Assembly (NCBI GenBank): GCA_002084765.1
Contig: NBMB01000019.1
Span: 1 to 64,000 of the forward strand
Length of the DNA: 64,000 nt
Direction: 5' to 3'
Source: Candidatus Cloacimonetes bacterium 4572_55
Lineage (GTDB): Bacteria; 4572-55
Part shown: positions 1 through 11,600 of the stretch, in pieces
How positions within the stretch are numbered: the stretch's first letter is position 1
How the letters are laid out: every line of letters begins with the position of its first letter
Made by a program: the position numbers and the translations under genes
The notes under the pieces: model-generated
The model's database searches: none
What the model saw: only the letters and a program-made list of their open reading frames with translations
What the model was told of the DNA's origin: nothing

Positions 1-240
1 TAAGAATTGATAATTAAAGAATTATATCTTTTTTGCCAAATTTTCTTCAGGAAAACAGAGCTTTTGCGCGCATTTCACTATATTCGCAACAGAGTCACAG
101 AGAGTCGCAGAGTCAGCCCAAATAAGGGTTCTGAAAAACTGAGTTCTCTTGGAAATGTCGTTAAAAATCGAATCTAACCCATTAAATATCAAACATCTGA
201 GACCTCTGGTTCCCCGAGGATTATGAATAATGCAGGTTAG
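1..240 (+). repeat. Long copy of dispersed spacer repeat
   Basis: Positions 1-105 match the units at 7155-7539, sharing an AT-rich block with 'aattgataattaaagaatt' and then 'cttttgcgcgcatttcac'. Positions 161-238 recur almost identically at 38653-38729. No convincing gene lies here. The copy is cut by the window edge, so its left boundary is unknown. It sits downstream of the minus-strand gene ending at 314. Confidence 0.85.
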
Positions 241-280
241 AAAGCGCTTAAGCTCTTAAAAGATTATGCGCAATTTTTTG

Positions 281-333
281 TAACTTTAATTATCAATTAT
301 TAATCAGCGGCAATCAGCGTAATCTTCGGATCG
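281..333 (-). repeat. Inverted degenerate copy of spacer repeat, overlapping a gene end
   Basis: Read on the minus strand this is a degenerate form of the 'ccgcagattacgcagatta...aattgataattaaag' repeat. It is inverted relative to the copy at 1-240. It runs into the coding end of the protease gene: the last residues (about SIRRLR) and the stop at 314-316 lie inside it. Confidence 0.7.
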
Positions 334-1579
334 ATGAAAAACGCAACGCCATCCGAATCACACCGCGGATTATTGCCTTGAGCGTGCCTTTGTCCGCAAT
401 AAAGAGGGCGACACGCGGCGAGAAACGGTAGTAAAGCGAGATAAATAGCCTTCCGATCCTCCGCTTTTGCAGATACTCGTCCCGAAATCGTCGCAATCGA
501 ACCGTCTCTGGAGCCTCTTCTCCGCAAGCCGCAGTCGCAATGAAACAACCAATGGGAAACGCGGGCGGGATAAAATTTTTGATCGCTTCGATAGGAATGG
601 CAAATTGTACTTCGGCAAATCGCTGCTCTTCCCGGTAATAAGCTATATTTAACCCTCTTGCCACCATACCGATAACTTTTTTCGTTTTGGCGTCCCACAC
701 AGGTCCCCCGCTAAATCCGTGAGTGATCTCTTTTGATTTGATTTGTAACGTGTGAGGTTCCCTGTCTCTATTGACTCCGATCACCTCGCCTTTCCCCCAA
801 AGCCCCCTCCTATAAGGATAGCCAAAGGCATAGATCGTATGACCGGTCGTCTTCGCTGTTTTGCCCAACTTAAGAGGATAACATCCTTGTGGTATTTTTT
901 GGTCTAACCTCAAAGCCGCGATATCGTAGGTCGCATCTCTTTTAATCACCTGCGCGTGAAGTTCCGCAGTATCGCCGTAAAATCGAACCGTTGCCTCTGC
1001 CGCACCCCTAACCACATGCTCGCAAGTGATAATGATTCGATCGGAAACGGCAAACCCAGTTCCACAACCATCTCTAACGCTGACTTGACAGACCCCGTCC
1101 AAAAATGGGAGAGAGGGCTTCATAGACTCGCTATAGAACCGGCTGACTCGCTCATAATATGTGTTGGATTGGTCATGGGAACATTGGGCAAAGGCTTCAG
1201 CCGCCGCAACATAGTTCCCTTTTCGGAAATGCGCCGCGCCGAGTGCGAAAAGGCATTCATACCCGCCGTGAGTCAGGGAGCTTTGTTCCCCCTGAACAGC
1301 GGCTTCATATTCCTGAATCGCCTGATCAAGATTATTGTTCTGAATAGCGAGGTGTCCCTTGAGCAGATGCACGCTTCCCTGTCGGGGCAATTGGCACTCC
1401 ACTTCACCCAACTCAGCGGAGATTGTGTCAATGGTATCGGACTCGAGATGTGCGCTCCCCAATCGATAAAATCGACATACTTCTGGGCTGTTCTGCTGAG
1501 CCGCTTCGCCGAAAAAACGTCGGAAAAGCCCTTCGATCTTCTGTTGATGTTCCCCACCTGAATGGAATGATGTGTACAT
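314..1579 (-). CDS. TPR / trypsin-like serine protease with CFI-box C-terminus
   Basis: The 421-residue protein has three parts. The N-terminal part (about 75-135) holds TPR-like helices. The middle (about 160-335) is a chymotrypsin-fold S1 protease with all three catalytic elements visible: His in TCEHVV, Asp in YDIAAL and Ser in GFSGGPV. The C-terminus starts with CFIATAACG and continues with RLRRFRDEYL and two amphipathic segments. This matches the CFI-box-CTERM module, whose function is unknown to me. No signal peptide is seen, so it is probably cytoplasmic. The gene follows its paralogue by 9 bases, so co-transcription is likely. The extreme 3' end is formed by a spacer repeat. The protease call is firm; the substrate is unknown. 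Confidence 0.85.
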   Translation of the reverse strand: MYTSFHSGGEHQQKIEGLFRRFFGEAAQQNSPEVCRFYRLGSAHLESDTIDTISAELGEVECQLPRQGSVHLLKGHLAIQNNNLDQAIQEYEAAVQGEQSSLTHGGYECLFALGAAHFRKGNYVAAAEAFAQCSHDQSNTYYERVSRFYSESMKPSLPFLDGVCQVSVRDGCGTGFAVSDRIIITCEHVVRGAAEATVRFYGDTAELHAQVIKRDATYDIAALRLDQKIPQGCYPLKLGKTAKTTGHTIYAFGYPYRRGLWGKGEVIGVNRDREPHTLQIKSKEITHGFSGGPVWDAKTKKVIGMVARGLNIAYYREEQRFAEVQFAIPIEAIKNFIPPAFPIGCFIATAACGEEAPETVRLRRFRDEYLQKRRIGRLFISLYYRFSPRVALFIADKGTLKAIIRGVIRMALRFSSIRRLR

Positions 1580-1588
1580 AGCAAGACC

Positions 1589-2581
1589 TTACGGTAAAAA
1601 GGGAAGAATCGACCGAATGACAGCTCTCACTATCGTTTTCAGACTGGGTTTATCGGCAATAAATTTGGCGATAGGGGGCGAAAAATTATAATAAAATGAG
1701 ATAAATTTCCTCCCAAACAGAGAGTTCTTTAATTGACGATCTCGAAAATGCCTCAAGCGAACTACCGCGACCGCGTCTGGACCGCCGTACGCCGCGGTCG
1801 CGATAAAACATCCCTCTCTTGGTGGAGAATTCAAAATTTTTTGTCCAGACGATTTTTTCTTTGGAGCCGATTTTTTTATTTTATTTGAATCTTCAGGGCA
1901 GCAGGGCGGATCATTTTTCGGATTCTTCTTTTTGATGGGAGCTATTCCCTCTGGATTTTTTTCAACCGCGCCAGGCACGCGAGGAATTCGGATATTTGAC
2001 GAAGACGCGGCGATTCCAGTCCGAGTATGAGCGTGCGCAGGAGATTGGAGCGGCGGTTGATACATGGGCTGATAAGGGAAACCCGACGTTGGAGTTACGG
2101 GCTGGGTGTCTTGCAAAGAATACGTGAAAAATTTTCGAAGGCTCTGGTCGTTTGGTTTTTGCTGTTGGTATTCGGCAAAAATTCTGACAGCAATCTCATA
2201 ATTTTCTTTTTGGAAGTGAGCCGCTCCCAAAGCGAAAAGCGGCTCTTTCCCGTGGGCTGTCAGCGGAGTTTGTCGTCCGTTCAGCGCAAGTTCATATTCC
2301 TGAATCGCTTGATCCAAATTTCCTTTATGCCGAGCCAAATGCCCTCGCAACAAATGGAGACCAGCATGACCGGCAAGCGAGGGGGCGAGGGCTTCGATCT
2401 GCTGGGAGATATAGTTCAAATGAGGCAGTTGCGCGCCTTTGGCGTGATAGGTTATATAAAACTGATCCCCGTGCGATAAATGCTGAAAGCTCTGCAAAAA
2501 TTGAAAATATAAATCTGCTAAAGCCTGCTCAACATCCGTCGATGGAGTCTGAAGTCTTGGAGCATGCGGATTTTCATTCAT
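1589..2581 (-). CDS. TPR protein with CFI-box C-terminus, no protease
   Basis: A 330-residue paralogue of the following protease gene. The N-terminal helical/TPR half aligns clearly with it (HLLRGHLARHKGNLDQAIQ here, HLLKGHLAIQNNNLDQAIQ there). The C-terminus begins CFIATAAYGG and continues through RLRHFRDRQL and FSPPIAKFIADK. The protease domain is replaced by a low-complexity Pro/Lys/Ser linker (about 160-255). No signal peptide is visible. It starts 36 bases after the gyrB stop on the same strand and may be read from the gyrB transcript. The function is unknown. It could be a scaffold or regulator of the neighbouring protease, by inference only. Confidence 0.8.
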   Translation of the reverse strand: MNENPHAPRLQTPSTDVEQALADLYFQFLQSFQHLSHGDQFYITYHAKGAQLPHLNYISQQIEALAPSLAGHAGLHLLRGHLARHKGNLDQAIQEYELALNGRQTPLTAHGKEPLFALGAAHFQKENYEIAVRIFAEYQQQKPNDQSLRKFFTYSLQDTQPVTPTSGFPYQPMYQPPLQSPAHAHTRTGIAASSSNIRIPRVPGAVEKNPEGIAPIKKKNPKNDPPCCPEDSNKIKKSAPKKKSSGQKILNSPPREGCFIATAAYGGPDAVAVVRLRHFRDRQLKNSLFGRKFISFYYNFSPPIAKFIADKPSLKTIVRAVIRSILPFLP

Positions 2582-2617
2582 AATCGCTTACCAAATAGGA
2601 GCTTATCAGTTGATTTG

Positions 2618-4567
<1,950 letters not shown>

Positions 4568-4842
4568 TCATATTCTCCCATTTTATTTCATTTAAATTCA
4601 ACGTTATTAATTTTTTATCCTGAATAATTTACCAAAGAGATACAGAAAACATGGAGAAGGGTTATAGCAAAGTTTTGAATGATATGCTGATTATCAGCAG
4701 ATCGAACTCCATGCCCCGACAACGTAGAAATATAACCAACAGATCACAGATTCGCCATGATTATTTTGCGCATTCTACCGTGCGAATATGAAACCTGCCG
4801 ATTCTCCTTGATCGGTCAATATTTTGACCAACTGCATCATGT

Positions 4843-5584
4843 CTATTCCCCATTTTGTATCATTTGAAACTGCCACTCGCATAGTTGTTTGAATCTGTTC
4901 ATCACGTTCGCTGTCACTCTATCATGCACCAATTCCCACATTCTGTTGACTATATGCTTCCTGTTCCAATTTTTTTTCCCATAAAAATTAAACCCAACTA
5001 TAAAGAATAACTGGGTTTGGTCGGTTTCTCCCTGATCCGCAATAGAAGACCGCATATATATAGAAAAAATTCCAATGGGATAACCGCCGCTGCAGATACC
5101 TTGCATTGTCAAAATCATGGGGGTCTGGCAAGCGTTGAAATTTAATCGCATTAAGGTTGAACAGAGGAACAAAGTGTAAGCCAAAAGGTCCCTTTTTAAG
5201 ACCAAAAGGGTATTTAGTCCGTCCAAACAAAAAAATTTGTATGTTTTCAAGACGATCCTCTATTCGGACAACTTTTGCTAAATAATTTGGCCAACATGTA
5301 GAATCGCCATTCCATTTCAGCAATTCCTCAAAAACATATCTTACAGGGACTTGAATCCCAATCTGATGGATGTTCAATATCGAGTAATCGGTCACCTTCA
5401 TCCCGAGACGTTGTAGAATCCTCTGGCTGTAGTTTTGTCTATCCGACTCTGTTTTGAACCGAATCAGAGTATCTATTTTCGGCTTATTGAGGAAAAAATA
5501 TCTAATATCTGAAAGCGTCCCGCTACTTTTTAAGACCGGATTTCTCAATCCCGTTTTTTCGTCAGATTTTAGCAAGTTCAACAT
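4843..5584 (-). pseudogene. Conserved hypothetical gene, apparently frameshifted
   Basis: Two overlapping minus-strand frames together make one plausible protein. The first frame starts at 5584 and is convincing up to about 5095 (through PDPHDFDNARYL). It then continues into unlikely sequence and stops at 4988. The second frame, readable down to 4843, becomes convincing from about 5090 (SGGYPIGIFSIYMR, then VGFNFYG and HDRVTANVMNRFKQLCEW). A single-base shift near 5085-5100 joins them into a protein of about 245 residues. It may be a real mutation, an assembly error or recoding. The start overlaps the end of the SDR gene (5578) by 7 bases, so the two are translationally coupled. The function is not recognised; an SRPBCC-like lipid-binding fold is a weak guess. 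Confidence 0.6.
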
Positions 5585-7083
5585 GATTCAATCTTCTCGA
5601 TTTGTTTGATAAAGCTATGTAAATTAAAAATATGAAGGGGTAAAAACAGATACCAATATATCTTCCCGAACAAATTCTCTGTTTGGTAGTGAATTTTTAT
5701 CGATAAGAGATTTTCCCCCTTCTTTTGATCAATTTGGTCAATAAAAAACTCTAACCAGAATTCAGCAGGGAGCTTCAATTTTGACCGTAACAGAAGCCTT
5801 TCATTTTTTTTCAGGTCTTCCACACGCCAAAAACCAATGATATCGTTCACTCTCAAGCCGGAAGCTCTTTTCTCTGTACGAGAAGAATCAATTTCCAAGA
5901 AAATTCTATTCAGCCACCCTCGAGTGCGCCATAAAATTGTGTTATGAAACCAGCCTTTTTTGCAGCTGATTTTGCAAATTGAGTCAAGAATATCAGATGC
6001 GCTATTTTTTGTTAGAATCGAATTCGATCTGCTGTAACGCGCGGGTTTTTCCAGCTCATACAACTTTGTCGCAAGCTCATGTGTTGGCGGATATGCGTCA
6101 GACCACCTTGTATGAACCCGATCCTGCTCTTCTCGTGATAAAGCTCTCAAGAGTGCCTCTTTATAAGCAATGGGCTGAAATTTGATAATCTGTTTTATAT
6201 CCTCATCTTGGCAAACAACGTCAAAATTGCAGCTTTTCATCAGACACCTCGTAATAGGAGCCGGAATCGGGGTCAAAAAACTGGCAATGTACGTATAAAT
6301 TTTAATACTTGAGAAAAAAGAATTTATAAAGACTCTTTTCTTGCCAAGGACGCCCGCCTGAATTTTCAGCATCATTTCGTACGTAAGCGTTTCTTTTCCG
6401 CCAATATCATACGATTTTCCGGCTGTGTCAGCTGTCTCCAACGAACCGATTAAATATTTCAACACATCACGAATGGCTATGGGTTGGCACTTTGTTTTTG
6501 CCCAACTTGGGACGAGAAAAATAGGGCAATTCCGCACAAGATGCTCAATAATTTCATAAGATGCGCTGCCAGATCCGATAATTATCGCGGCTCGAAAAAA
6601 GGTGGTGGGGACTTTTCCTTTGCCAAGCTCCCGCGCAACCCTGATCCGGCTTTGGAGATGCGCAGATAATTTGGCTTTTTTATTCCCAAGTCCCCCAAGA
6701 TAGACGATTCTTTTTACATTTTGACTTTCCGCCGCATTTCTGAAATTAATAGCCGCTTGAATATCGACGGATTCAAACTTTTTTTGCCCCAAAAGTAAGG
6801 AGTGTATTAAATAATATGCCAAATAGATTCCATCTAAAGCACGTTGTAAACTCTCAAATTCAAGCGCGTCTGCCACAACAATCTCGACATCTGGCCATCT
6901 TTTTCTAAGTTCAGGGGAATATTTCCGCACCATTACCCGCACCTGATAGCCTCGCGCAAGCAATTCAGGAACCAGCCGCCCCCCAATATAACCTGTGGCA
7001 CCAGTAACCAATATCTTCCCAATTTCCGGCTGCGGTTTTGTCGGTAAATCGTCGCAGAACATCTCGTTGTTTCCAAAATTCAT
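5578..7083 (-). CDS. SDR-family NAD(P)-binding protein with C-terminal DUF2867
   Basis: The 501-residue protein starts with a Rossmann fold (ILVTGATGYIGGRLVPELL, GATGxxG type) of the atypical extended SDR / NmrA-like group, spanning about residues 22-320. The C-terminal part (about 355-500) reads like DUF2867 (DIIGFWRVEDLKKNERLLLRS, LPAEFWLEF). This fused architecture is common in uncharacterised bacterial oxidoreductases. The substrate is unknown. The start is supported by AAGGA 7 bases upstream. It overlaps the following frameshifted gene by a few bases and forms a two-gene unit with it. Upstream lies a repeat array. Confidence 0.85.
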   Translation of the reverse strand: MNFGNNEMFCDDLPTKPQPEIGKILVTGATGYIGGRLVPELLARGYQVRVMVRKYSPELRKRWPDVEIVVADALEFESLQRALDGIYLAYYLIHSLLLGQKKFESVDIQAAINFRNAAESQNVKRIVYLGGLGNKKAKLSAHLQSRIRVARELGKGKVPTTFFRAAIIIGSGSASYEIIEHLVRNCPIFLVPSWAKTKCQPIAIRDVLKYLIGSLETADTAGKSYDIGGKETLTYEMMLKIQAGVLGKKRVFINSFFSSIKIYTYIASFLTPIPAPITRCLMKSCNFDVVCQDEDIKQIIKFQPIAYKEALLRALSREEQDRVHTRWSDAYPPTHELATKLYELEKPARYSRSNSILTKNSASDILDSICKISCKKGWFHNTILWRTRGWLNRIFLEIDSSRTEKRASGLRVNDIIGFWRVEDLKKNERLLLRSKLKLPAEFWLEFFIDQIDQKKGENLLSIKIHYQTENLFGKIYWYLFLPLHIFNLHSFIKQIEKIESC

Positions 7084-7129
7084 GGTTAATCCTTGTCCAT
7101 TCGCTTAAAATCTAAAAGTTTTAATTAGC

Positions 7130-7539
7130 TAACCTGGATTATTCGTCATCACGGAAATCGGTCCGCAGATTACGCAGATTATCGCAGATTAAGAGTTGAT
7201 AATTAAAGAATTATATCTTTTTTGCCAAATTTTCTTCAGGAAAACGGAAATTTTGCGCGCATTTCACTATATTCGCAACAGAGCGCAGAGTCATCAAATC
7301 GGTCCGCAGATTACGCAGATTATCGCAGATTAAGAGTTGATAATTAAAGAATTATATCTTTTTTGCCAAATTTTCTTCAGGAAAACGGAGCTTTTGCGCG
7401 CATTTCACTATATTCGCAACAGAGTCACCAAATTTGTCCGCAGATTACGCAGATTATCGCAGATTAAGAATTGATAATTAAAGAATTATATCTTTTTTGC
7501 CAAATTTTCTTCAGGAAAACGGAGCTTTTGCGCGCATTT
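7130..7539 (+). repeat. Tandem array of three dispersed-repeat units
   Basis: Three tandem units begin at about 7155, 7296 and 7430, with spacings of 141 and 134 bases. Each carries 'gtccgcagattacgcagatt', an AT-rich block, then 'ttttgcgcgcatttcacta'. They are preceded at 7130 by 'taacctggattattcgtcat', which recurs at about 38549. The third unit is truncated at 7539, where it fuses into the 3' end of the saccharopine-dehydrogenase-like gene. The array fills the gap between that gene and the SDR gene. Confidence 0.9.
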
Positions 7540-8584
7540 GATATTCCGGGCAGATCAACCCTCTCTGCTCGATATGCCCCTGGAGCAGCAGATGCGCGGT
7601 CGAAGAGCAGGTGAAACCGGTGGTCCGAGCCATAGAGGTGAACTTCTTCTCCGGGTCATACCGATCGCACATCTCAAAGCTGTATCGCAGAACTTTGTCC
7701 CCTTTCCGCCCAATGCCGATGATTCGCATCACAGTCAGGTCCTGCTCGTCCTCGCGCATCTTGAGCTTTTGGAAAAGCGTCTTTGCCGTCATATCAAGCG
7801 GCGACACCAGTGCGCCATGCACCATGACTGGCGTTTGGCTGAAAAAACCCGCGTCTCGCAGCAGCTTCATCTTTTCGGCATGACCTGGATAGCGCAGCGT
7901 CTTTTCTATCATGTTCGGAACCTTGAGCGTGTGGATCAAGGTGCGCAGTCCATCGGAATTGAAAGCCTCCAATGTGCCGATTTGGTCAAAATAAAGCGCT
8001 TCTACTTCTGATAGCGGCTCTTTGATCTGGACCTTTCCATTATACACGATCCGAGCCGGACGGGTGTATTCCTCGATCACGTCAAACGGGGAAAAAACGA
8101 TCTTGTATTCAAAGGGCTTTTCCCGAATAATAGGCAAGCCCCCCACATAACAAGCAAGACTTATTGGATCATCAAAATATCGGCTCAAAAAACCGAATGC
8201 CAGATGGCTGAATCCGGGAGCAACCCCGCAATCCACCACTGCTTGCACATGGTTCTCATAAGCAAAAGATTCCAATTCTAACGCATTTTCTGGGAAAAAT
8301 GAGATGTCCACGATATTTTTCCGGCTCTGGATCACATGTTTTACTGTATTGAAACCCATGAAACCCGGTACCGCACCGATAACCAGATCAAATGGGTCGA
8401 TCAATGCCTGCAACCGATCAGAATTCGTCAAATTTGCCTTCTCGGTGACAATATCTGGGTAGTCCCCCACACGCGCCAACGCATCCGAAGAAATATCCGC
8501 CACCGTGACTTGATAACCCCTGTCAAACATATCCTTAGCGATCACGCCGCCAACCAGGCCGCAGCCTAAAACAATTATTTTCAT
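7511..8584 (-). CDS. Saccharopine dehydrogenase-family oxidoreductase
   Basis: The 357-residue protein begins with an NAD(P)-binding Rossmann motif (MKIIVLGCGLVGGVIAKDM). It continues as a saccharopine dehydrogenase / L-lysine 6-dehydrogenase-like enzyme, with VDCGVAPGFSHLAFG in the catalytic half. The start at 8584 is chosen over an upstream ATG at 8671 because GGGAG lies just before it and the Rossmann motif begins there. The last 8 residues (MRAKAPFS) and the stop codon come from the truncated dispersed repeat, so the native C-terminus has been replaced or extended. The exact substrate (lysine, saccharopine or a polyamine precursor) cannot be read. Confidence 0.85.
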   Translation of the reverse strand: MKIIVLGCGLVGGVIAKDMFDRGYQVTVADISSDALARVGDYPDIVTEKANLTNSDRLQALIDPFDLVIGAVPGFMGFNTVKHVIQSRKNIVDISFFPENALELESFAYENHVQAVVDCGVAPGFSHLAFGFLSRYFDDPISLACYVGGLPIIREKPFEYKIVFSPFDVIEEYTRPARIVYNGKVQIKEPLSEVEALYFDQIGTLEAFNSDGLRTLIHTLKVPNMIEKTLRYPGHAEKMKLLRDAGFFSQTPVMVHGALVSPLDMTAKTLFQKLKMREDEQDLTVMRIIGIGRKGDKVLRYSFEMCDRYDPEKKFTSMARTTGFTCSSTAHLLLQGHIEQRGLICPEYQMRAKAPFS

Positions 8585-8681
8585 TTCCGTATCTCCCTTA
8601 AAAAAAAATAGTGTGTGCGATGGGATTGGAGTGAGAGGCTTTAACCATGAGCAACCAAAGCCCCTCTCCAAAATTTAAGAA

Positions 8682-11600
8682 TCAATCTGCGAAATCTGTG
8701 GACTCTTGTTGAATATTTGAGACCGCATCAAGCCGCCACGCCTCGCTCATTTCTGGCAAATCCGCCATAATACCTTGAAACTTCTCCGAACCGATATCCT
8801 TCTCCAAAATTTTAGAAAATCGCTCCGCGTCTCGACCGGCTTCTGGTTTGGGATATATCTGCCATGCCTGCCAATTGGCGGCAACAGCACCCACTGGATT
8901 TTGCAAGCCCTGAAAAGCCTTTGCTTGATTCTCCAGCGTGAGTGCCTGACCCCGGGGGTTTTTTATATCACGATAGATTTTGAGCGTTTTTTCAGACAAA
9001 AGCACGGCCTCGATAAAGTGCTTTTGGGCGAGCTTGACTCTGATCAAATAAAACAAATCGTTGGCAGCACTGAATCGATCCGAAATAGATTCATGGATAC
9101 GTAGTGCCTGATTTAGATAATCGATTGCCCGCTCATATTCCCCCCTGTCCCGATAAAAATTTCCAAGTGCTTGAAGCGTGTTTGCTTGCCCCTGTTGATC
9201 TTTAATCTCTTTATAAATGAACAGTGCCTGTTTATAATCATGCAAAGCCCCATCCAAATCATCGTCGCGGCACTTGAGATCGCCAAGCGCGTGAAGCGTG
9301 TGTGCCTGCCCCTGTCGATTTTTGATCTCATTAAAAATGGACAGCGCCTGTTTATAATCATGCAAAGCCCCATCCAAATCATCGTCGCGGCACTTGAGAT
9401 CGCCAAGTGCTTGAAGCGTGTGTGCTTGCCCCAGTCGATCTTTGATCTCATTATAAATGGACAGTGCCTGTTTATAATCATGCAAAGCCCCATCCAAATC
9501 AGCGACGCGGTGCTTGAGATCGCCAAGATCTTTCAGCGTGTTTGCTTGCCCCAGTCGATGTTTGATCTCATTATAAATGGACAGTGCCTGTTTATAATCA
9601 TGCAAAGCCCCATCCAAATCATGGACGCGGAGCTTGAGATCGCCAAGTGCTTTCAGCGTGTGTGCTTGCCCCTGTCGATTTTTGATCTCATTATAAATGG
9701 ACAGTGCCTGTTCATAATCATGCAAAGCCCCATCCAAATCATGGACGCGGAGCTTGAGATCGCCAAACGCTCTCAGCGTGTGTGCTTGCCCCAGTCGATC
9801 TTTGATCTCATTATAAATGGACAATGCCTGTTCATAATCATGCAAAGCCCCATCTAAATTATGGACGCGGTGCTTGAGATCGCCAAGTGCTTTCAGCGTG
9901 TGTGCTTGCCCCAGTCGATCTTTGATCTCATTGCAATGATCCAACATGATATCAAGAAACCGCTGGTTATCCTCATGCCGGTCGAACATGTTCAGAATCA
10001 TCGGGAAATGAGAGGCAAGGCTTTGCAGGGGGGCGCGTTGGTTTTTTGGGTTTATGGTTTTCAGCCGGATGGGATCCATCGTCGCCCAGATATTTGCCTC
10101 TGTCAGAGCCAGTAACCTCCGTCCCTGATCTGCTTTATCGCTGTAAACCATTTTGTGTATTTCCTCACAGACCTCGGCAAAGTGGTTTAAACAGCGGAGG
10201 TTGAAGTCGGGTCGGTCTGTGTCGCTCAGCAGTTTTTGGGCATAAGCCGCCACAAAGGAGAAGGTCTCATATTTTTCCATACCGAGGCTTTTTGTCTTGT
10301 CCACCAGCGAGGCTCGGATCAGGCGGTTCATCTGCTTTTGCCACTCTTTTCCCCATAAAATATCCAGATCATTGGGCATGGCTCCGGCAGGCAACAGACC
10401 CAGCAGACTAAAGAGTCGGATCGCTTCCGGGTCTGCATTGCGCACAGCATGCACAGAGGTATCCAGCCCTTTGGCAAAGCTGTTGGTGGCGTCATGTTCC
10501 TCATCCTCCAGACCTTGCGCCTTCAGCTCGGTTAGCGGATCTTTGCTCAGGTCGTCGTTTAATTCGGCAAAAGTCTTGGTCTCCAACTGGGACGAGGCAA
10601 GAATAATCGCCCGCGGGTGTCCGCTCAATTGGGCAACAATCCGCTGGATTATATACGAAATATTCGGCTCTTTATTAATATCCAGCTTTGCCCCGGCTCT
10701 TTTTTCCAGCAGGTCGCACCCATCAAGAGCATCCAATTGGCGCACACGCTGAATCTGTTCCCTTACCCCGTCCATAGCTCCGCCAAATGCCTGGCGCGAG
10801 GTGGCAATAATTTTTAGCGTGGGCGCGCGCTGCAAAAGTGTCTTAATAAAGTTTCGGAATTTCACTTTGTTCTCATAGAACGGGTCTTCGCAATTGTCCA
10901 GAATCAGCAGCATTTCCTTTTTGCGCAGCTGCTTGAAAAATATCCGGTCGTCTTTCATCAGCTCCGTGTCTATGTCCAGCTCATAGCCAATTTCATAACG
11001 GGTATTTTCCGCGCTCACCACGCCTCGCAACTCAATAAACCAGACGCCATGTTCAAATACGTGTCGTTGCAAGAGATAATGCCCTGCGGCAACTGTCATC
11101 GTGGTCTTGCCAATGCCGGGTCCGCCGAGCACAGTGGTCAGCCTGCCCTGCAATGTATTTTGCACCAATTCCTGCATATCCAGATGGCGGTCGGTAAAAT
11201 CATCGGCGCGAGGAGGAAGATAATGGTCCGCCAATGGATGGCTTACATCCTTCCAATTGCCATCGCGCAGGTTTTTAAACAGGGGCTGGTCATGGAGCTG
11301 GTTATCAGGATCATCAGAATCATCAGGTAGGAGCAGGAATTTATCGGCTTCCTTTGTTATGATCTGGGCTGTATCCGGGTCGCCCTTCAAACGGACTATG
11401 GCGTTATTAAAAGAGTCGCGCACTGTTCTGCCAATGAGCAGGTTATAATAAAAAGTCCGTGCAAATATCTGAGCCGCGTTGTCCAGCACGCCCACATCGC
11501 GCTTGATAGCCACGACATGCGGAACCCCAGCCTTAACAAATTCCATGCCCGATTCCTGAGAATGACACGCGCTGACAAAAGCCAATTTTAACTCAGAGTG

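Noticed and set aside
956-1561. 201-residue plus-strand open frame
   Set aside because: Antisense to the trypsin-like gene, no family resemblance, and no ribosome-binding site.
9171-9857. Long plus-strand open frame with repeated 'IQIIVAALEIAK'-type units
   Set aside because: It is the antisense shadow of the TPR repeats of the CHAT-STAND gene.
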